Shown here: one piece after another, positions 63,647 through 64,000 of the stretch
Layout: each line of letters begins with the position of its first letter
How positions within the stretch are numbered: the stretch's first letter is position 1
Source of the DNA: Marinomonas atlantica
Lineage (GTDB): Bacteria > Pseudomonadota > Gammaproteobacteria > Pseudomonadales > Marinomonadaceae
Direction: 5' to 3'
Assembly: GCF_001639725.1 (NCBI RefSeq)
Contig: NZ_LTAW01000004.1
Span: forward strand, 1 to 64,000
DNA: 64,000 bases
The notes under the pieces: generated by a model
Database searches by the model: none
What the model was told of the DNA's origin: nothing
Seen by the model: only the letters and a program-made list of their open reading frames with translations
Translations under genes and position numbers: made by a program

Positions 63647-64000
63647 ATGGCAAAAAAATACGATCACGAAGCGATTGAGGCCGACTACAGAGCCGGTCAG
63701 TTAAGCATACGCGCAATTGCTGAAAAACACGGCTGCTCAGAAGCCGCTATACGCAAGTGGGCGCTTAAGTTCGGATGGTCACGCGACCTAAGTAAGCAAG
63801 TTAAGACTGCGACAAAAGCCAAGCTGACTAACAAAGCTGTTGAAGCAGCTCCACCGCGTGAAGATGGCAAGCCTTTTACTGAGGCGCAAATTATCGACTA
63901 CGCCAGCAATGATGCTGTTGCAGTCGTTACCGCTCACAGATCACTAGCCGCCGAGTACCTGCAGATTACACAAACGTATGGCGCTAAGTTGCGTGAGCAG
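63647..64000 (+). CDS. Phage terminase small subunit, partial (runs off the window)
   Basis: The first 118 residues of a gene cut by the window end. It starts MAKKYDHEAIEADYRAGQLS and continues RAIAEKHGCSEAAIRKWALK, a helix-turn-helix typical of small terminases that recognise the packaging site. FGWSRDLSKQVKTATKAKL follows. AAGAAG precedes the ATG. It marks the start of the late packaging and structural genes. Confidence 0.85.
   Translation, partial: MAKKYDHEAIEADYRAGQLSIRAIAEKHGCSEAAIRKWALKFGWSRDLSKQVKTATKAKLTNKAVEAAPPREDGKPFTEAQIIDYASNDAVAVVTAHRSLAAEYLQITQTYGAKLREQ

Larger units (their letters stand above)
43940..64000. mobile_element. Lambda-like prophage, left part (continues beyond the window)
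   Basis: From here to the end the genes are small, tightly overlapping and phage-like: methyltransferase, RdgC, SSB, CsrA, YqaJ exonuclease, RecT, CI, Cro, O-like protein, NinB, RusA-like, amidase, holin and small terminase. The leftward and rightward arms diverge from an immunity region at 54.8-55.7 kb. The left boundary is set approximately between alkB and the first phage gene. The right end, structural genes and any integrase lie outside. Confidence 0.9.

Noticed and set aside
1..64000. CRISPR array or insertion sequence
   Set aside because: No regularly spaced repeats of suitable length and no transposase gene were seen.

Overview
The window looks like the chromosome of a marine gammaproteobacterium of the Oceanospirillales, most probably Marinomonas or a close relative. 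This rests on gene content and order, on protein motifs and on moderate base composition. No rRNA or tRNA is present to confirm it. About 43.8 kb is ordinary host chromosome. The last 20 kb is the left part of a lambda-like prophage that runs off the right end.

Host part. (1) 0.4-3.6 kb: an unknown membrane protein, a LysR regulator divergent from a DMT-family exporter, and a small membrane coiled-coil protein. (2) 3.8-11.7 kb: an iron-sulfur cluster operon, iscR-sufBCDS-sufA-sufT-sufE plus an IscS-type desulfurase, preceded by an IscR-like operator over its promoter. (3) 11.8-20.5 kb: ndk, rlmN, rodZ, ispG, hisS, yfgM, bamB, der. In many gammaproteobacteria this same series follows the ISC operon. 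Here SUF genes occupy the ISC position, only iscR and an iscS-like gene remain, and pilF is missing between rlmN and rodZ. (4) 20.7-30.1 kb: a CoA hydrolase, a small ybaM gene, a thiopurine methyltransferase, YgiQ, a YitT-type membrane protein, an acetyltransferase, a membrane methyltransferase, a fasciclin lipoprotein, and a MocR regulator divergent from a beta-hydroxyacid dehydrogenase with a shared repeated operator. (5) 30.1-32.7 kb: a Tat-exported MsrB, an RskA-like anti-sigma factor, an ECF sigma factor and YeiP. (6) 32.8-38.7 kb: an ABC exporter divergent from a chelatase-like AAA/VWA protein, cobyrinate a,c-diamide synthase and precorrin-6A reductase. (7) 38.8-43.8 kb: an aminotransferase, YciA, CheW, a Tim44-like protein, TrpS and AlkB.

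Prophage part (about 43.9 kb to the window end). The lambda plan is clear. A leftward early operon runs from PL near 54.8 kb: AlpA-like regulator, RecT/Bet, YqaJ exonuclease, CsrA, SSB, RdgC, many small unknowns, and a cytosine DNA methyltransferase. The immunity region holds an S24-type CI repressor and a Cro-like gene. A rightward early operon carries an O-type replication protein with iterons inside its gene, NinB, a YbcO-like nuclease and a RusA-like resolvase. A late switch region follows, then lysis genes and the start of the small terminase gene. Operator-like sites built on ATCTTA-N6-TAAGAT lie at both PL and PR. Three ACAC-N6-GTGT iterons at an exact 22-bp period, followed by an A-rich stretch, mark a likely origin. 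No integrase is visible at the left end.
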